Assembly (NCBI RefSeq): GCF_002813425.1
Contig: NZ_PHUL01000001.1
Coordinates: forward strand, 2,921,001 to 2,985,000
Reading direction: 5' to 3'
Length of the DNA: 64,000 nt
Source of the DNA: Cellulophaga sp. RHA19
GTDB taxonomy: Bacteria > Bacteroidota > Bacteroidia > Flavobacteriales > Flavobacteriaceae
Shown here piece after piece: positions 1 to 8,172 of the stretch (position 1 is its first letter; every line of letters begins with the position of its first letter). The notes beneath the pieces were generated by a model, which was given only the letters and a program-made list of their open reading frames with translations, did no database searches and was not told the origin of the DNA. The translations under genes and the position numbers were made by a program.

Positions 1-742
1 TTAGATTAGCAATATCTTCTAAGGATGTAGCTGGTGTTATACGGTCTACCATTGCATTGGGAAAAGATACGTTTTCTTTAATCCAGTCACCTAAGCTTGG
101 TTGCGCCTTTTTTACATAACTAAGTAACATATTTTTAATCATATGTCCGTTTTCTTGTATATTATCACAAGACTGTATGGTACAACCTTTTAAACCTCTT
201 TCTTTTCTTAATTTAAAAGCTTGTGTTAAGTAACCGTATATGGTCTTAGGGTTATTAGGAAATTCTAAATCGTGCTTAATTAATGCATTATCAAAGTCAA
301 AATCTTTAGTAGCTTCGTTATAGTTGTAGCCACCTTCTGTAATGGTAAGTGTAATAATTTTCACATCAGAATTAGCCATTTTTTCAATCACCTTTGCAGG
401 GTTTTCTGGAGCAAATAAATACTCTACTATAGACCCTATAACTTGTTTGGTATGTGTACCATCTAACTCTTTAACTATTAGTGTATACAATCCATCTTGT
501 TCCTTTAAAGTGTTGTAAATTTTAGTATCAAAATCTAATAGAGCAACACCACAAATTCCCCAATCTTTATTTTTATTGTTTTGCAAAAGCAAATCTGTAT
601 AATAAGCTTGGTGAGCTCTGTGAAAACCACCAATACCAACGTGTACAATACCTGTTTTAATGTCTGACCTATTGTAATTAGGAACCAAAACTCTTTCTGA
701 TATTTTAGAAAGATTACTGTTATTTAATTTTAAATTTTCCAT
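1..742 (-). CDS. Mannitol 2-dehydrogenase, 3' part beyond left edge
   Basis: NAD-dependent polyol dehydrogenase that oxidises mannitol to fructose in the cytoplasm. I translated the strand from the ATG at 742; 247 residues are visible and the frame is still open at base 1. The N-terminus carries the family motif HVGIGGFHRAHQ (about residues 34-45), a Rossmann-type nucleotide-binding region, followed by ITEGGYN, as in the mannitol dehydrogenase/fructuronate reductase family. The start lies 13 bases beyond the permease stop, so it is the fifth gene of the operon. In Zobellia galactanivorans an experimentally studied mannitol operon has the order ABC transporter, mannitol 2-dehydrogenase, fructokinase; a fructokinase is therefore expected just left of the window (inference). 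Fructuronate reductase is the main alternative, but the ABC context favours mannitol. Confidence 0.88.
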   Translation of the reverse strand, partial: MENLKLNNSNLSKISERVLVPNYNRSDIKTGIVHVGIGGFHRAHQAYYTDLLLQNNKNKDWGICGVALLDFDTKIYNTLKEQDGLYTLIVKELDGTHTKQVIGSIVEYLFAPENPAKVIEKMANSDVKIITLTITEGGYNYNEATKDFDFDNALIKHDLEFPNNPKTIYGYLTQAFKLRKERGLKGCTIQSCDNIQENGHMIKNMLLSYVKKAQPSLGDWIKENVSFPNAMVDRITPATSLEDIANL

Positions 743-755
743 TGATGAATCTTTT

Positions 756-1724
756 TTATTTACGCTCAAACCTTTGTAATAAAACAGCAAATATGATAAT
801 ACCACCTTTAACTACTTGTTGTGGGTAAGATGGCACATTTAATAAGTTTAAAATATTACCTATAAGTCCTAAAATTAGCACTCCCATTAAAGTATTAATA
901 GCAGTTCCTTTACCACCATTTAAACTGGCACCACCAATAACTACAGCAGCAATAGCATCTAACTCCCAAGACATTCCCATATTAGGAGAACCTAAGTTTG
1001 TTCTAGAAGCTACAATTATAGCAGCTGTTGCTGCCAATGTGCCAGAAATAGCATATACTAAAAACTTATATTTATTAACCTTAATCCCAGAAAGCCTAGA
1101 AGCTTCTTCGTTACTACCTATAGCAATAATTAATCTACCAAAAACATTATACCTAAGCATAACCATAGTAATACCAACTATAACAAAAAATACAATTGCA
1201 ATATTAGGAACACCCAAGGTAGAGTTGTTTGCAAAATTAGACATATATAGCCCTCCATAGGTTTTAAAAGTTACAGGAGAACCCTTAGAGTAAATAAAAC
1301 CTAAACCACGAGCAATTGTCATTAATGCCAATGTTGCTACAAAGGGTGCCATTTTTTGATAAGCAACTAAATAACCTGAAATACTACCTAAACCAAAACC
1401 AATGGCAAGTGTCATTAAAATTGCTAATGGTAAAGCAAAAATATTAACTAAAATGGCAAATGTTACTGCAAGTAATGCTACCATAGAGCCTACAGAAAGG
1501 TCTATACCGCCAGTTAAAATTACTATAAGCATACCAATGCTTATAATTCCTATTCCAGATACTTGTTTTAATAAGTTAGATAAATTTACCGATGTAAAAA
1601 ACACATCTGAAATTAGTGCCGAAAATAGCACCAATAATAAAAAAATAAATACTGTATTATATTTTACTAAAAACTTAAGAACACCACCTGGGCTGCTTAA
1701 TTGCTCTTTTAATGTGATAGCCAT
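756..1724 (-). CDS. Sugar/polyol ABC transporter permease (RbsC type)
   Basis: Inner-membrane permease of a carbohydrate ABC importer of the ribose/xylose/galactose (RbsC) type. The 322 residues are almost wholly hydrophobic with about eight to ten membrane spans and include the family segment GGIDLSVGSMVAL (about 71-83) and GINV-type loop SGIKVNKYKF before the last spans. Length is normal for the family. It is preceded 18 bases upstream by the ATPase gene and followed by the mannitol dehydrogenase, so it should form the membrane channel for mannitol or a related polyol taken up by the neighbouring binding protein. The substrate is inferred from gene order, not from the permease sequence itself. 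Confidence 0.9.
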   Translation of the reverse strand: MAITLKEQLSSPGGVLKFLVKYNTVFIFLLLVLFSALISDVFFTSVNLSNLLKQVSGIGIISIGMLIVILTGGIDLSVGSMVALLAVTFAILVNIFALPLAILMTLAIGFGLGSISGYLVAYQKMAPFVATLALMTIARGLGFIYSKGSPVTFKTYGGLYMSNFANNSTLGVPNIAIVFFVIVGITMVMLRYNVFGRLIIAIGSNEEASRLSGIKVNKYKFLVYAISGTLAATAAIIVASRTNLGSPNMGMSWELDAIAAVVIGGASLNGGKGTAINTLMGVLILGLIGNILNLLNVPSYPQQVVKGGIIIFAVLLQRFERK

Positions 1725-1742
1725 AATGTTGGTTTTATATTA

Positions 1743-3266
1743 TTAATTAGTTTGTTTTAATGGTTCTCCTATAGAGTAACGTAGAATGTTTTCTTCAGAA
1801 AATTGATGCTTTTGTAGCTCTCCATAAATTGTTCCTTGGTGCATTACCAAAATACGGTCTGTAATTCCCATAATTTCGGGCATATCAGAAGATATAACTA
1901 CAACACCAACTCCTTTTTTAGCAACTTCATTTATAAGCTTGTAAATTTCAATTTTAGCACCAACATCTACACCTCTTGTTGGCTCGTCTATAAAAATTAC
2001 TTTACTATCTATACTTAGCCATTTTGCTAATGCTACTTTTTGCTGATTTCCTCCACTTAGGTTTTTTACATTAACCTCTGAGTTTGGAGTTTTTATATTT
2101 AATTTTTCAATTAAACCCAATACCTTTTTATATTCACTATCTATATTTATAAAACCTAACTTGCTAGAGATAGATTTAAAGCTAGTAACACTTATATTGC
2201 GCCTAATAGATAATGGTAAAAACACACCTTCTTCTTTTCTGTCTTCAGACACAAAACCAATTTGGTGAGCAGCTGCATCTACAGGAGAATTTGTTTTAAT
2301 TTCTTTTCCTTCTAAAAACAATGTGCCCGATTTTTTTTTGTCTGCACCAAAAATAAGCTTAGCCGTTTCTGTTCTTCCACTACCTCCTAAGCCAGCAATA
2401 CCTAATATTTCACCTGGTTTTACAGAGAAGGATACATCATAAACCATAGTATCTTTTGCAGTTAATTTTTTAACTTCAAAAACAGGATTTTCTCCTATTA
2501 AATTATCTTTTTTAGGGTACAAATCCCTTAATTCACGACCAATCATTAAATGAATAACACTGTCTTTATCTGTATCTGAAGTAGACATACTGCCTGTATC
2601 TACACCATCTCTTAACACAGTAATGGTATCTGCTATTTTAAAAATTTCATCTAAATGATGAGATATATAAATAATAGAAATCCCTTTTTCTTTTAATTTA
2701 AATAGGTTACTAAATAGTTTTTTTATGTCTGTAGGGTCAAAAACTGTTGTTGGCTCATCTAGCACCAATACTTTAGTATCTTCAGAAATGGCTTTTGCTA
2801 TTTCTACTACTTGTTTTTGTACAATACTTAAGTCTCTAACTCTTGCTGAAGCGTTAATTTTAAAACCTAAAGAGTCTAATAATTCTTGTGCATTATTGGT
2901 TAACTCTTTCCAGTTCATCCAAAATTTAGTAGTACCAAGTTTGTGCAAGTAAATGTTTTCTGCAACAGATAAATCTTGCACCAATGACAACTCTTGGTAC
3001 ACCACGTTTATACCTAAAACCTGACCATCATGCGTGTTTTTTGGTGTAATTTCTTCACCATCTAAAACCACCTTACCCGTATCTTTTTGGTGTACACCGC
3101 TTAGTATTTTAATTAAGGTAGATTTTCCTGCACCGTTTTCACCTAGTAAAGCGTGAATTTCTCCTTGCTTTACTTTTATGTTTACATCTTTTAATACTGA
3201 AACATTTCCAAAACTTTTAGAGATTCCAGACATTATTAATCGGTACTCATTATCAGAATTTTTCAT
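1743..3266 (-). CDS. Sugar/polyol ABC transporter ATP-binding protein (RbsA type)
   Basis: Twin-domain ATPase energising the importer. The first cassette has an intact Walker A (GENGAGKST) and Walker B (VLVLDEPT). The second has the degenerate P-loop GLGGSGRTE typical of RbsA/MglA/XylG proteins and a good signature, LSGGNQQK, followed by VIFIDEPT. I use the ATG at 3266, one base after the stop of the binding-protein gene; an in-frame ATG at 3305 would add 13 residues and overlap that gene by 38 bases. About 507 residues is the usual family size. Translational coupling to the upstream gene is likely given the TAA-T-ATG arrangement. Confidence 0.92.
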   Translation of the reverse strand: MKNSDNEYRLIMSGISKSFGNVSVLKDVNIKVKQGEIHALLGENGAGKSTLIKILSGVHQKDTGKVVLDGEEITPKNTHDGQVLGINVVYQELSLVQDLSVAENIYLHKLGTTKFWMNWKELTNNAQELLDSLGFKINASARVRDLSIVQKQVVEIAKAISEDTKVLVLDEPTTVFDPTDIKKLFSNLFKLKEKGISIIYISHHLDEIFKIADTITVLRDGVDTGSMSTSDTDKDSVIHLMIGRELRDLYPKKDNLIGENPVFEVKKLTAKDTMVYDVSFSVKPGEILGIAGLGGSGRTETAKLIFGADKKKSGTLFLEGKEIKTNSPVDAAAHQIGFVSEDRKEEGVFLPLSIRRNISVTSFKSISSKLGFINIDSEYKKVLGLIEKLNIKTPNSEVNVKNLSGGNQQKVALAKWLSIDSKVIFIDEPTRGVDVGAKIEIYKLINEVAKKGVGVVVISSDMPEIMGITDRILVMHQGTIYGELQKHQFSEENILRYSIGEPLKQTN

Positions 3267-3267
3267 A

Positions 3268-4332
3268 TTAAAATAATGCTTTTGGATTGTAGTATTTTGA
3301 GGCATTCTCTTTTGTAATTAACAATGGAGCAGTAAAAGATGTTTTGTCAAAATCTCTTTTACCATTTAAGTACTCAATTGCATATTTTACAGAGTTTATA
3401 CCAATTTGCACAGGACTATTCATTGCTGTACAACCATAAAAATCTGTGTCCATTATGTACTTTATAGCTTCTTTTTGTCCGTCTGCACCAGCTACAATTA
3501 ATATCTCATCAGTTTTGCCAGCTTGTGCAATAGCTTTTATAGCACCAAGCACACAAACATCAGACTCTGTAATTACTACATTAATATCAGGGTGAGCCAC
3601 TAAAATATCTTCCATAGCTTTTAGACCACCTGCATAAGACCAATCTGTGTAAGCTTGAGTTTTTACATTTAAGTCTATTTTACCTTGAGTTCTTAGCTGT
3701 TCTTCTGTAATACCTTGTAATAAACCTTGCTTACGTTTTTTACCAACAGGGTTACCTGCGTTACCACTTAGCAGGGCTATATTCATTTTAGTTTTCCCCA
3801 TTTTTTTTACCAGCCACTCACCTGCTAATTCACCATTTGCCAAATTATTAGATTGTATGGTAGTAATATACTCTGCAGCAGGACTAATAGAACTATCTAT
3901 AATAAATACAGGTATACCCGCTTTATTTGCCATTTTTGTTACACCAACTAAAGCATCAGGATCTTTAGGGTTTAAAAGCAATACATCTACACCTTTAGTT
4001 ATTAAATCTTCTACGGCAGCTACTTGCTTATTTATATCATCCTGACCATCTGCAGAAATAAATTCCATTCCGTTTTTTTCTACAGTAGATTTAATGCTTT
4101 GTAATAAAGCTTGATAATAAGGTGCATTTAAAGATGGAGTACAATAGCCCACTTTTTTACCACTTAAATTTATAGCACTTTTAAAAATTTGTCCGGTTTC
4201 TTCTTCATCACCATTAGATTGCTTGGTTGTTTTTATTTCCTCTGCACAACCAACAATATTTATGAGTAAAGTAAACAACAGTAACGGCACACATAGCTTA
4301 TTAAAAGCTATTTTAAAGTTCTTATTTTTCAT
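3268..4332 (-). CDS. Periplasmic sugar/polyol-binding lipoprotein (RbsB type)
   Basis: Substrate-binding protein of the ABC importer. Residues 1-29 form an SPII signal peptide ending in the lipobox INIVGC (Cys29), so it is probably anchored to a membrane facing the periplasm. The rest is a periplasmic-binding-protein-like fold of the ribose/LacI class: a first lobe starting GKKVGYCTPSLNAPYYQAL, DVLLLNPKDPDALV, then the hinge region and second lobe with VVITESDVCVLGAIKA. The gene follows the outer-membrane barrel gene by 20 bases and precedes the ATPase. ABC sugar importers are uncommon in Bacteroidetes, which mostly use SusCD systems; the mannitol role is inferred from the dehydrogenase in the same operon. 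Confidence 0.9.
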   Translation of the reverse strand: MKNKNFKIAFNKLCVPLLLFTLLINIVGCAEEIKTTKQSNGDEEETGQIFKSAINLSGKKVGYCTPSLNAPYYQALLQSIKSTVEKNGMEFISADGQDDINKQVAAVEDLITKGVDVLLLNPKDPDALVGVTKMANKAGIPVFIIDSSISPAAEYITTIQSNNLANGELAGEWLVKKMGKTKMNIALLSGNAGNPVGKKRKQGLLQGITEEQLRTQGKIDLNVKTQAYTDWSYAGGLKAMEDILVAHPDINVVITESDVCVLGAIKAIAQAGKTDEILIVAGADGQKEAIKYIMDTDFYGCTAMNSPVQIGINSVKYAIEYLNGKRDFDKTSFTAPLLITKENASKYYNPKALF

Positions 4333-4352
4333 AGTTTATTTTTTTGTTGTTA

Positions 4353-5183
4353 TTAAAATAAGGTTATATCTAATTGTAATACAGCTTTTTCTGCTTCTGG
4401 ATTCCACATTAAAGTTACATCTACTGGCAATTTATACCCTTTTATATCTATATTTTTATTGTAAGTTGTACCAACGTTTATAATATTACCACTACTTTCT
4501 GTATAAAAAGTTTTGTCTGTTATAAAAGACCAAGCTCCACCAGCAAAAACTGACAAACTAGAGTTTTTATCTTGCCAAACTTTACTATTAATTTCAAAAT
4601 AATGCGTCCAAGAATTTTCTAAACTTCCATCATCTAAAACTTCATAGTCTCCAGAACCTCCATTTATAATTGTTGCTAAGTATAATAATGTATTTGGTGT
4701 AACATTATATCCAAAATTAAGGTCTACAAAGTTGTATCCTTGGGTTTTATCATAACTCCAATAGCTTAATTTATCTCCTCTTTCTTCTACTCCAGTATAA
4801 TTATTATGTGTAACTGCTTCTATAAAAAAATTGTCAGAAAAGCGGTATTTGGTATAAATAGATAATTCTTTGTAATACGCACTTACATTATCTCCCGTAT
4901 CTTTATTTATTACATCTGTAGTAGCAAAACTTCCTCCACCCCAAAAACCAAACGTAAACTTTTCATTTTTTGAGTTAAACTCTAAACTTGTAGCTAATAC
5001 GGCTCCAGAGTGCACCACAAATCCGTGCCATATATGCATATTTTTAACGTGTGCACTAACGCTAAATGGCTTATAATCAACTATAGTATCATTTTGTGCA
5101 TGAATTAAATTTACTCCAAAAACAAATACCAAACCAATACACAGACTAATATTTTTTGGTAATAATAGCTTTAAATCTTTCAT
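4353..5183 (-). CDS. Uncharacterised outer-membrane beta-barrel protein, first gene of mannitol operon
   Basis: The 276-residue product has a clear signal peptide (cleavage expected near HAQ, residues 28-30) and then alternating hydrophobic/polar strands rich in Tyr, Trp, Phe and Asn, ending in an aromatic residue (LDITLF). That is the pattern of an outer-membrane beta barrel of perhaps 12 strands. I do not recognise a named family. Being the first gene of an operon for an ABC importer and mannitol dehydrogenase, it may be the outer-membrane channel that lets the polyol reach the binding protein, a step for which the operon has no SusCD pair. That role is inference. The start at 5183 is the only good ATG before the signal peptide. 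Confidence 0.75.
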   Translation of the reverse strand: MKDLKLLLPKNISLCIGLVFVFGVNLIHAQNDTIVDYKPFSVSAHVKNMHIWHGFVVHSGAVLATSLEFNSKNEKFTFGFWGGGSFATTDVINKDTGDNVSAYYKELSIYTKYRFSDNFFIEAVTHNNYTGVEERGDKLSYWSYDKTQGYNFVDLNFGYNVTPNTLLYLATIINGGSGDYEVLDDGSLENSWTHYFEINSKVWQDKNSSLSVFAGGAWSFITDKTFYTESSGNIINVGTTYNKNIDIKGYKLPVDVTLMWNPEAEKAVLQLDITLF

Positions 5184-5214
5184 CTCTTATAACATATTAT
5201 CTACATAATTTTAT

Positions 5215-5233
5215 AAACGTCATTTTTACGTTT
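5215..5233. promoter_or_regulatory. Operator-like palindrome, copy A
   Basis: AAACGTCATTTTTACGTTT: perfect 6-base arms (AAACGT / ACGTTT) around a 7-base centre. It lies directly downstream of a -7 element (5239-5246) of the minus-strand mannitol operon, at the expected transcription start, where a repressor would block initiation. The same arms with the same spacing recur at 5363-5381. Confidence 0.7.
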
Positions 5234-5238
5234 GTTTT

Positions 5239-5246
5239 CAAATGTA
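5239..5246 (-). promoter_or_regulatory. -7 promoter element of the mannitol operon
   Basis: CAAATGTA on the plus strand reads TACATTTG on the minus strand, a full match to the Bacteroidetes TAnnTTTG element. It is 55 bases upstream of the first operon gene and places the start of transcription inside palindrome copy A. Confidence 0.6.
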
Positions 5247-5362
5247 AATAAATAATAACTTAAAAACCTAATAAAAAGTGTTTAAAATGTATTAATTTAA
5301 CATTTAAGTGTATTATTTTACCCTTAAAATGAGATATTATCAATTTAAAATGAAAATCAACA

Positions 5363-5381
5363 AAACGTATTTAGCACGTTT
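5363..5381. promoter_or_regulatory. Operator-like palindrome, copy B
   Basis: AAACGTATTTAGCACGTTT: the same arms and 7-base spacing as copy A, 148 bases away, 64 bases upstream of the regulator ATG. The position suggests autoregulation of the Nudix-type regulator, or looping with copy A. Confidence 0.7.
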
Positions 5382-5444
5382 AATAATAAAAAATACTTAT
5401 ATTAGCCTAAATATTATCTATAATCCTTTAGATTGATTTATACT

Positions 5445-6176
5445 ATGGAACAGAAAAAAATATTAAACATATCTGTAGATTGTGTTGTTTTTGGTTTTGA
5501 TACCATTACCAAATCTTTAAATGTTTTGCTCATTAAAAGGTATTTGGAGAAAGATAAAGAAGTACTTGTAGATGATTATGTATTAACAGGATACCATGTA
5601 TATGAAGACGAGACGTTAGACCAAACAGCCACAAGAGTATTAGAAGAACTAACTGGTTTAAAAAATCAATATAAAAAACAATTTAAGGCTTTTGGTGATC
5701 CAAATAGATTGATGAATAAAAAGGATCTTGTGTGGATTAGGAATGAAGAATTTAATTTACGAACCATAACTATTGCCTATTATTTTTTATTAAAGACAGA
5801 TGATGTAGATTTAAATAAGAATAAATACAACGCTAAATGGTTTCCTGTTAACAACTTACCAGAAGTTGGCTTTGACCATAAAAACATTATCTTAGAAGCT
5901 TATGAAGATTTAAAAGTAAAATGCTTGTCTGAACCTATAATTTTTAAATTATTACCAGACAAATTTACCATTAATGAGGTTCAAGATCTTTACCAGTCTA
6001 TTTTATGTATAGAAATTGATAATAGAAACTTTAGACGAAAGCTTATTAATAAAAAATACATCATAGCTTTAGATGAAAAACAGGTTGGCGTTTCTAAAAA
6101 ACCTGCACAATTGTATATGTTTAGTAAAGATATATATGATAAAATGTTTCAGAAAAATTATTTAATTAGCATATAA
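5445..6176 (+). CDS. Nudix-type transcriptional regulator (NrtR/AraR-like), probable mannitol repressor
   Basis: Residues 1-150 form a Nudix fold (ISVDCVVFGFD, then a Nudix box around residues 48-71, GYHVYEDE...RVLEELTGL). Residues about 160-243 form the winged helix of Nudix-related regulators (FTINEVQDLYQSIL, then DNRNFRRKLI). The Nudix box has lost catalytic glutamates: the segment reads R-V-L-E-E-L where active enzymes have R-E-U-x-E-E. It should therefore bind, not hydrolyse, its ligand, as in NrtR and the Bacteroidetes AraR group. Divergence from the mannitol operon and two flanking palindromes make it the likely local regulator. The ATG at 5445 is preferred; an in-frame TTG at 5433 would add four residues. 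Confidence 0.87.
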   Translation: MEQKKILNISVDCVVFGFDTITKSLNVLLIKRYLEKDKEVLVDDYVLTGYHVYEDETLDQTATRVLEELTGLKNQYKKQFKAFGDPNRLMNKKDLVWIRNEEFNLRTITIAYYFLLKTDDVDLNKNKYNAKWFPVNNLPEVGFDHKNIILEAYEDLKVKCLSEPIIFKLLPDKFTINEVQDLYQSILCIEIDNRNFRRKLINKKYIIALDEKQVGVSKKPAQLYMFSKDIYDKMFQKNYLISI

Positions 6177-6198
6177 TAAACTCTTAGTTATTAAAAAT

Positions 6199-6232
6199 AA
6201 AAAACCGGTTATTAAAAAATAACCGGTTTTTT
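6199..6232 (+). terminator. Rho-independent terminator of the Nudix-type regulator
   Basis: Perfect 15-base inverted repeat (left arm 6199-6213, loop AAAA, right arm 6218-6232) with core ACCGGTTATT, flanked by A and T runs, 22 bases after the regulator stop. It can act on either strand. Confidence 0.88.
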
Positions 6233-6466
6233 AAAACTAACTCAACTACTAACCAATTTAACTACCAACTACAAATAGTTAAATTTCAATCAATCTAAAA
6301 AAACTACTATTATCAAAAATCTTATTTACACTACAAAGATGCGGTATTTAGTAATGCTAATGTTGAACAATCTGTGTATTGGTAGTGGTTTTCTGTAAAT
6401 ACCCTATTTAATTCTGTAATTGTATTTTACACTAATATACCTTTAGATGTGCATACTCAAAAACAC
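6233..6466. other. Gene-free spacer
   Basis: No open frame, RNA gene or repeat was recognised here. Together with the terminators on either side it makes up the 346-base gap between convergent genes. Confidence 0.6.
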
Positions 6467-6499
6467 AAAAAGCCAGTTATAGTAGAATAACTGACTTTT
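6467..6499 (-). terminator. Terminator of the CotH-like gene
   Basis: Stem CAGTTAT (6474-6480) / ATAACTG (6487-6493), extended past one mismatch by AG/CT and A-T pairs. Read on the minus strand it ends in a run of T, 24 bases after the stop of the CotH-like gene. Confidence 0.75.
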
Positions 6500-6522
6500 G
6501 TAAAATTGATATTGTTTACCGA

Positions 6523-7986
6523 CTAATTTAAATAATTTTGAACCGTTGTTGCGCGTTCGCTAACGTGATTTTTTAATTCGTCTACCGCTATATAAAAATC
6601 TGCACTAGAATTTAAGAATGTATGCCCTTCTAACTCTGTAGTTGCATAAGGTTCTATTAATGATGCATAATTAGTGTATTTAGATTGCATAGTACTAGTA
6701 TTAAATGCATTGTCTACTACATCTTGTACATAAGCATTATAGGTAGTTTTATAAATATCATCTGCATATAAATAGCCAATTAAAGGCCATTCTGTTGAGT
6801 TTATATCAGAAAAATCTAAAGCTAAAGAGCTTTGCATATTTCCATTTTGTAATGCTTCATTATTGTCCCAAGGTATCCATTGTAACTTTTCTGTATCTGG
6901 ATTGTTGTATAAAAAGTAATTATGCGTCATTCTACCATACGTATCCCAGTTTTGTATAACAGTATTTACAGCTAAATATTTTAAAAACTTATCTGTATCA
7001 AAAACCGATTCTAAATTTGTTCTCCAAGTTTCAGGGTCTGTAGTTCTATTCTCTGCGTGTAAAGCTTCAAAAACGCTTAAAATATCTGAATAATCTTCAT
7101 CGTCTTCATTTGTTTTCTTTACAAAAACATCTTCAGTAAAAGAGCCATCTGCAAAGCTTGCGCCATCACCATCTGGTTTGTACAAGTTTCCATCATTATC
7201 TGCAAACTGCGTATCTATAACTGTATCATCTACTTCTTCTACCATAGTGTATAAACCAAAATACACAGGTTCGTCTCCGTAATCTACATATACAGCATAA
7301 AAAGCAGTGTGTGAGCTAACAACACCTGCAGCTGTAAACATATCTGCAGCAACTTTTTCTCTAAGCATAGATTTGTCATTGTAGTTGTTTTTTAAACTCA
7401 ATTTTTTAAATCCATAAAAACGCTGATTGTCTATCTGCGGATATTCATCTTCAAACTCATCAAAGTCTAACTTAAATGATAGCTTTAAATTGCCATTAGA
7501 CCAAGTAGATTGTAAACTTGAGTTTCCTTTAAAACGCAAACCCACTCTATACCATTCTTTACCTTCATAATAAACATCACCAGGAACAAAAATAGGATCT
7601 TCTTCTGTTTCTACTAATCCGTTACCGGCAGGAGGGCCACCAGCACCTGGACCTGAATTAGTACTTGTGCCAAATTCACCATAATTAGTTGTCATATCAT
7701 TTAACATTGCTTGCCAACGTTCTTCTGTGATCACTAAATCTAACCTCTTTACCTCTGTGCTACTAAATACTTCATCAAAATTAGGATCTGCACTTTTACT
7801 GTGAGTAGCGTCTGTCCAGTCTGTAGCTTCAAAGTCACTATCTTCAAATGTTTCTACATAAGCTGTAGTTTCTGTTTCTGTCTGTTCTTCCGTTGTATCT
7901 ATGCTATCATTAGAATCATTAGTACATGATATAAATAATAAAAACGGGGCTATAAATAGTATGGTAAATACGTTAATTTTTTTCAT
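6523..7986 (-). CDS. CotH kinase family lipoprotein
   Basis: A 487-residue lipoprotein (lipobox LLFISC, Cys21) followed by an acidic linker and a CotH-type domain. Recognisable CotH features are RFKGNSSLQS (about residues 153-162), the LKLSFKLDFDEF strand, SLKNNYNDKSMLREKVA, the LYKPDG segment and the conserved block NTVIQNWDTYGRMTHNY...WIPWDNNEAL (about 335-372). CotH proteins in spore formers are atypical protein kinases; those in Bacteroidetes are exported and mostly uncharacterised, often next to polysaccharide or surface-protein genes. A Gly/Pro stretch (GPGAGGPPAGNG) near residue 120 is probably a flexible linker. It stands alone, with its own terminator. Substrate and function are unknown. 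Confidence 0.85.
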   Translation of the reverse strand: MKKINVFTILFIAPFLLFISCTNDSNDSIDTTEEQTETETTAYVETFEDSDFEATDWTDATHSKSADPNFDEVFSSTEVKRLDLVITEERWQAMLNDMTTNYGEFGTSTNSGPGAGGPPAGNGLVETEEDPIFVPGDVYYEGKEWYRVGLRFKGNSSLQSTWSNGNLKLSFKLDFDEFEDEYPQIDNQRFYGFKKLSLKNNYNDKSMLREKVAADMFTAAGVVSSHTAFYAVYVDYGDEPVYFGLYTMVEEVDDTVIDTQFADNDGNLYKPDGDGASFADGSFTEDVFVKKTNEDDEDYSDILSVFEALHAENRTTDPETWRTNLESVFDTDKFLKYLAVNTVIQNWDTYGRMTHNYFLYNNPDTEKLQWIPWDNNEALQNGNMQSSLALDFSDINSTEWPLIGYLYADDIYKTTYNAYVQDVVDNAFNTSTMQSKYTNYASLIEPYATTELEGHTFLNSSADFYIAVDELKNHVSERATTVQNYLN

Positions 7987-8126
7987 TATTATTTTGTATT
8001 AAAATTAAATTGTATAACAAATATGAAAAATAGAATAACGTTGAATAAAGAGTTTCTGTGAACCAACCTCTGTTTTCTGTAAAAAGTTAAATGCAAACAG
8101 TAAAATTATTTTAATGCACAAAAAAA

Positions 8127-8150
8127 AGGTGCTATCCGTAGATAACACCT
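8127..8150 (-). terminator. Terminator of the OYE-family reductase gene
   Basis: AGGTGCTATC / GATAACACCT (one mismatch), 4-base loop, followed on the minus strand by seven T. It starts 22 bases after the reductase stop. Confidence 0.85.
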
Positions 8151-8172
8151 CTAATATTTATAAAACATCTAA

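Noticed and set aside
1402..1746. Plus-strand open frame of 114 codons opposite the permease gene
   Set aside because: It lies wholly antisense to a well-supported ABC permease, with no family likeness; its codon pattern mirrors the gene opposite.
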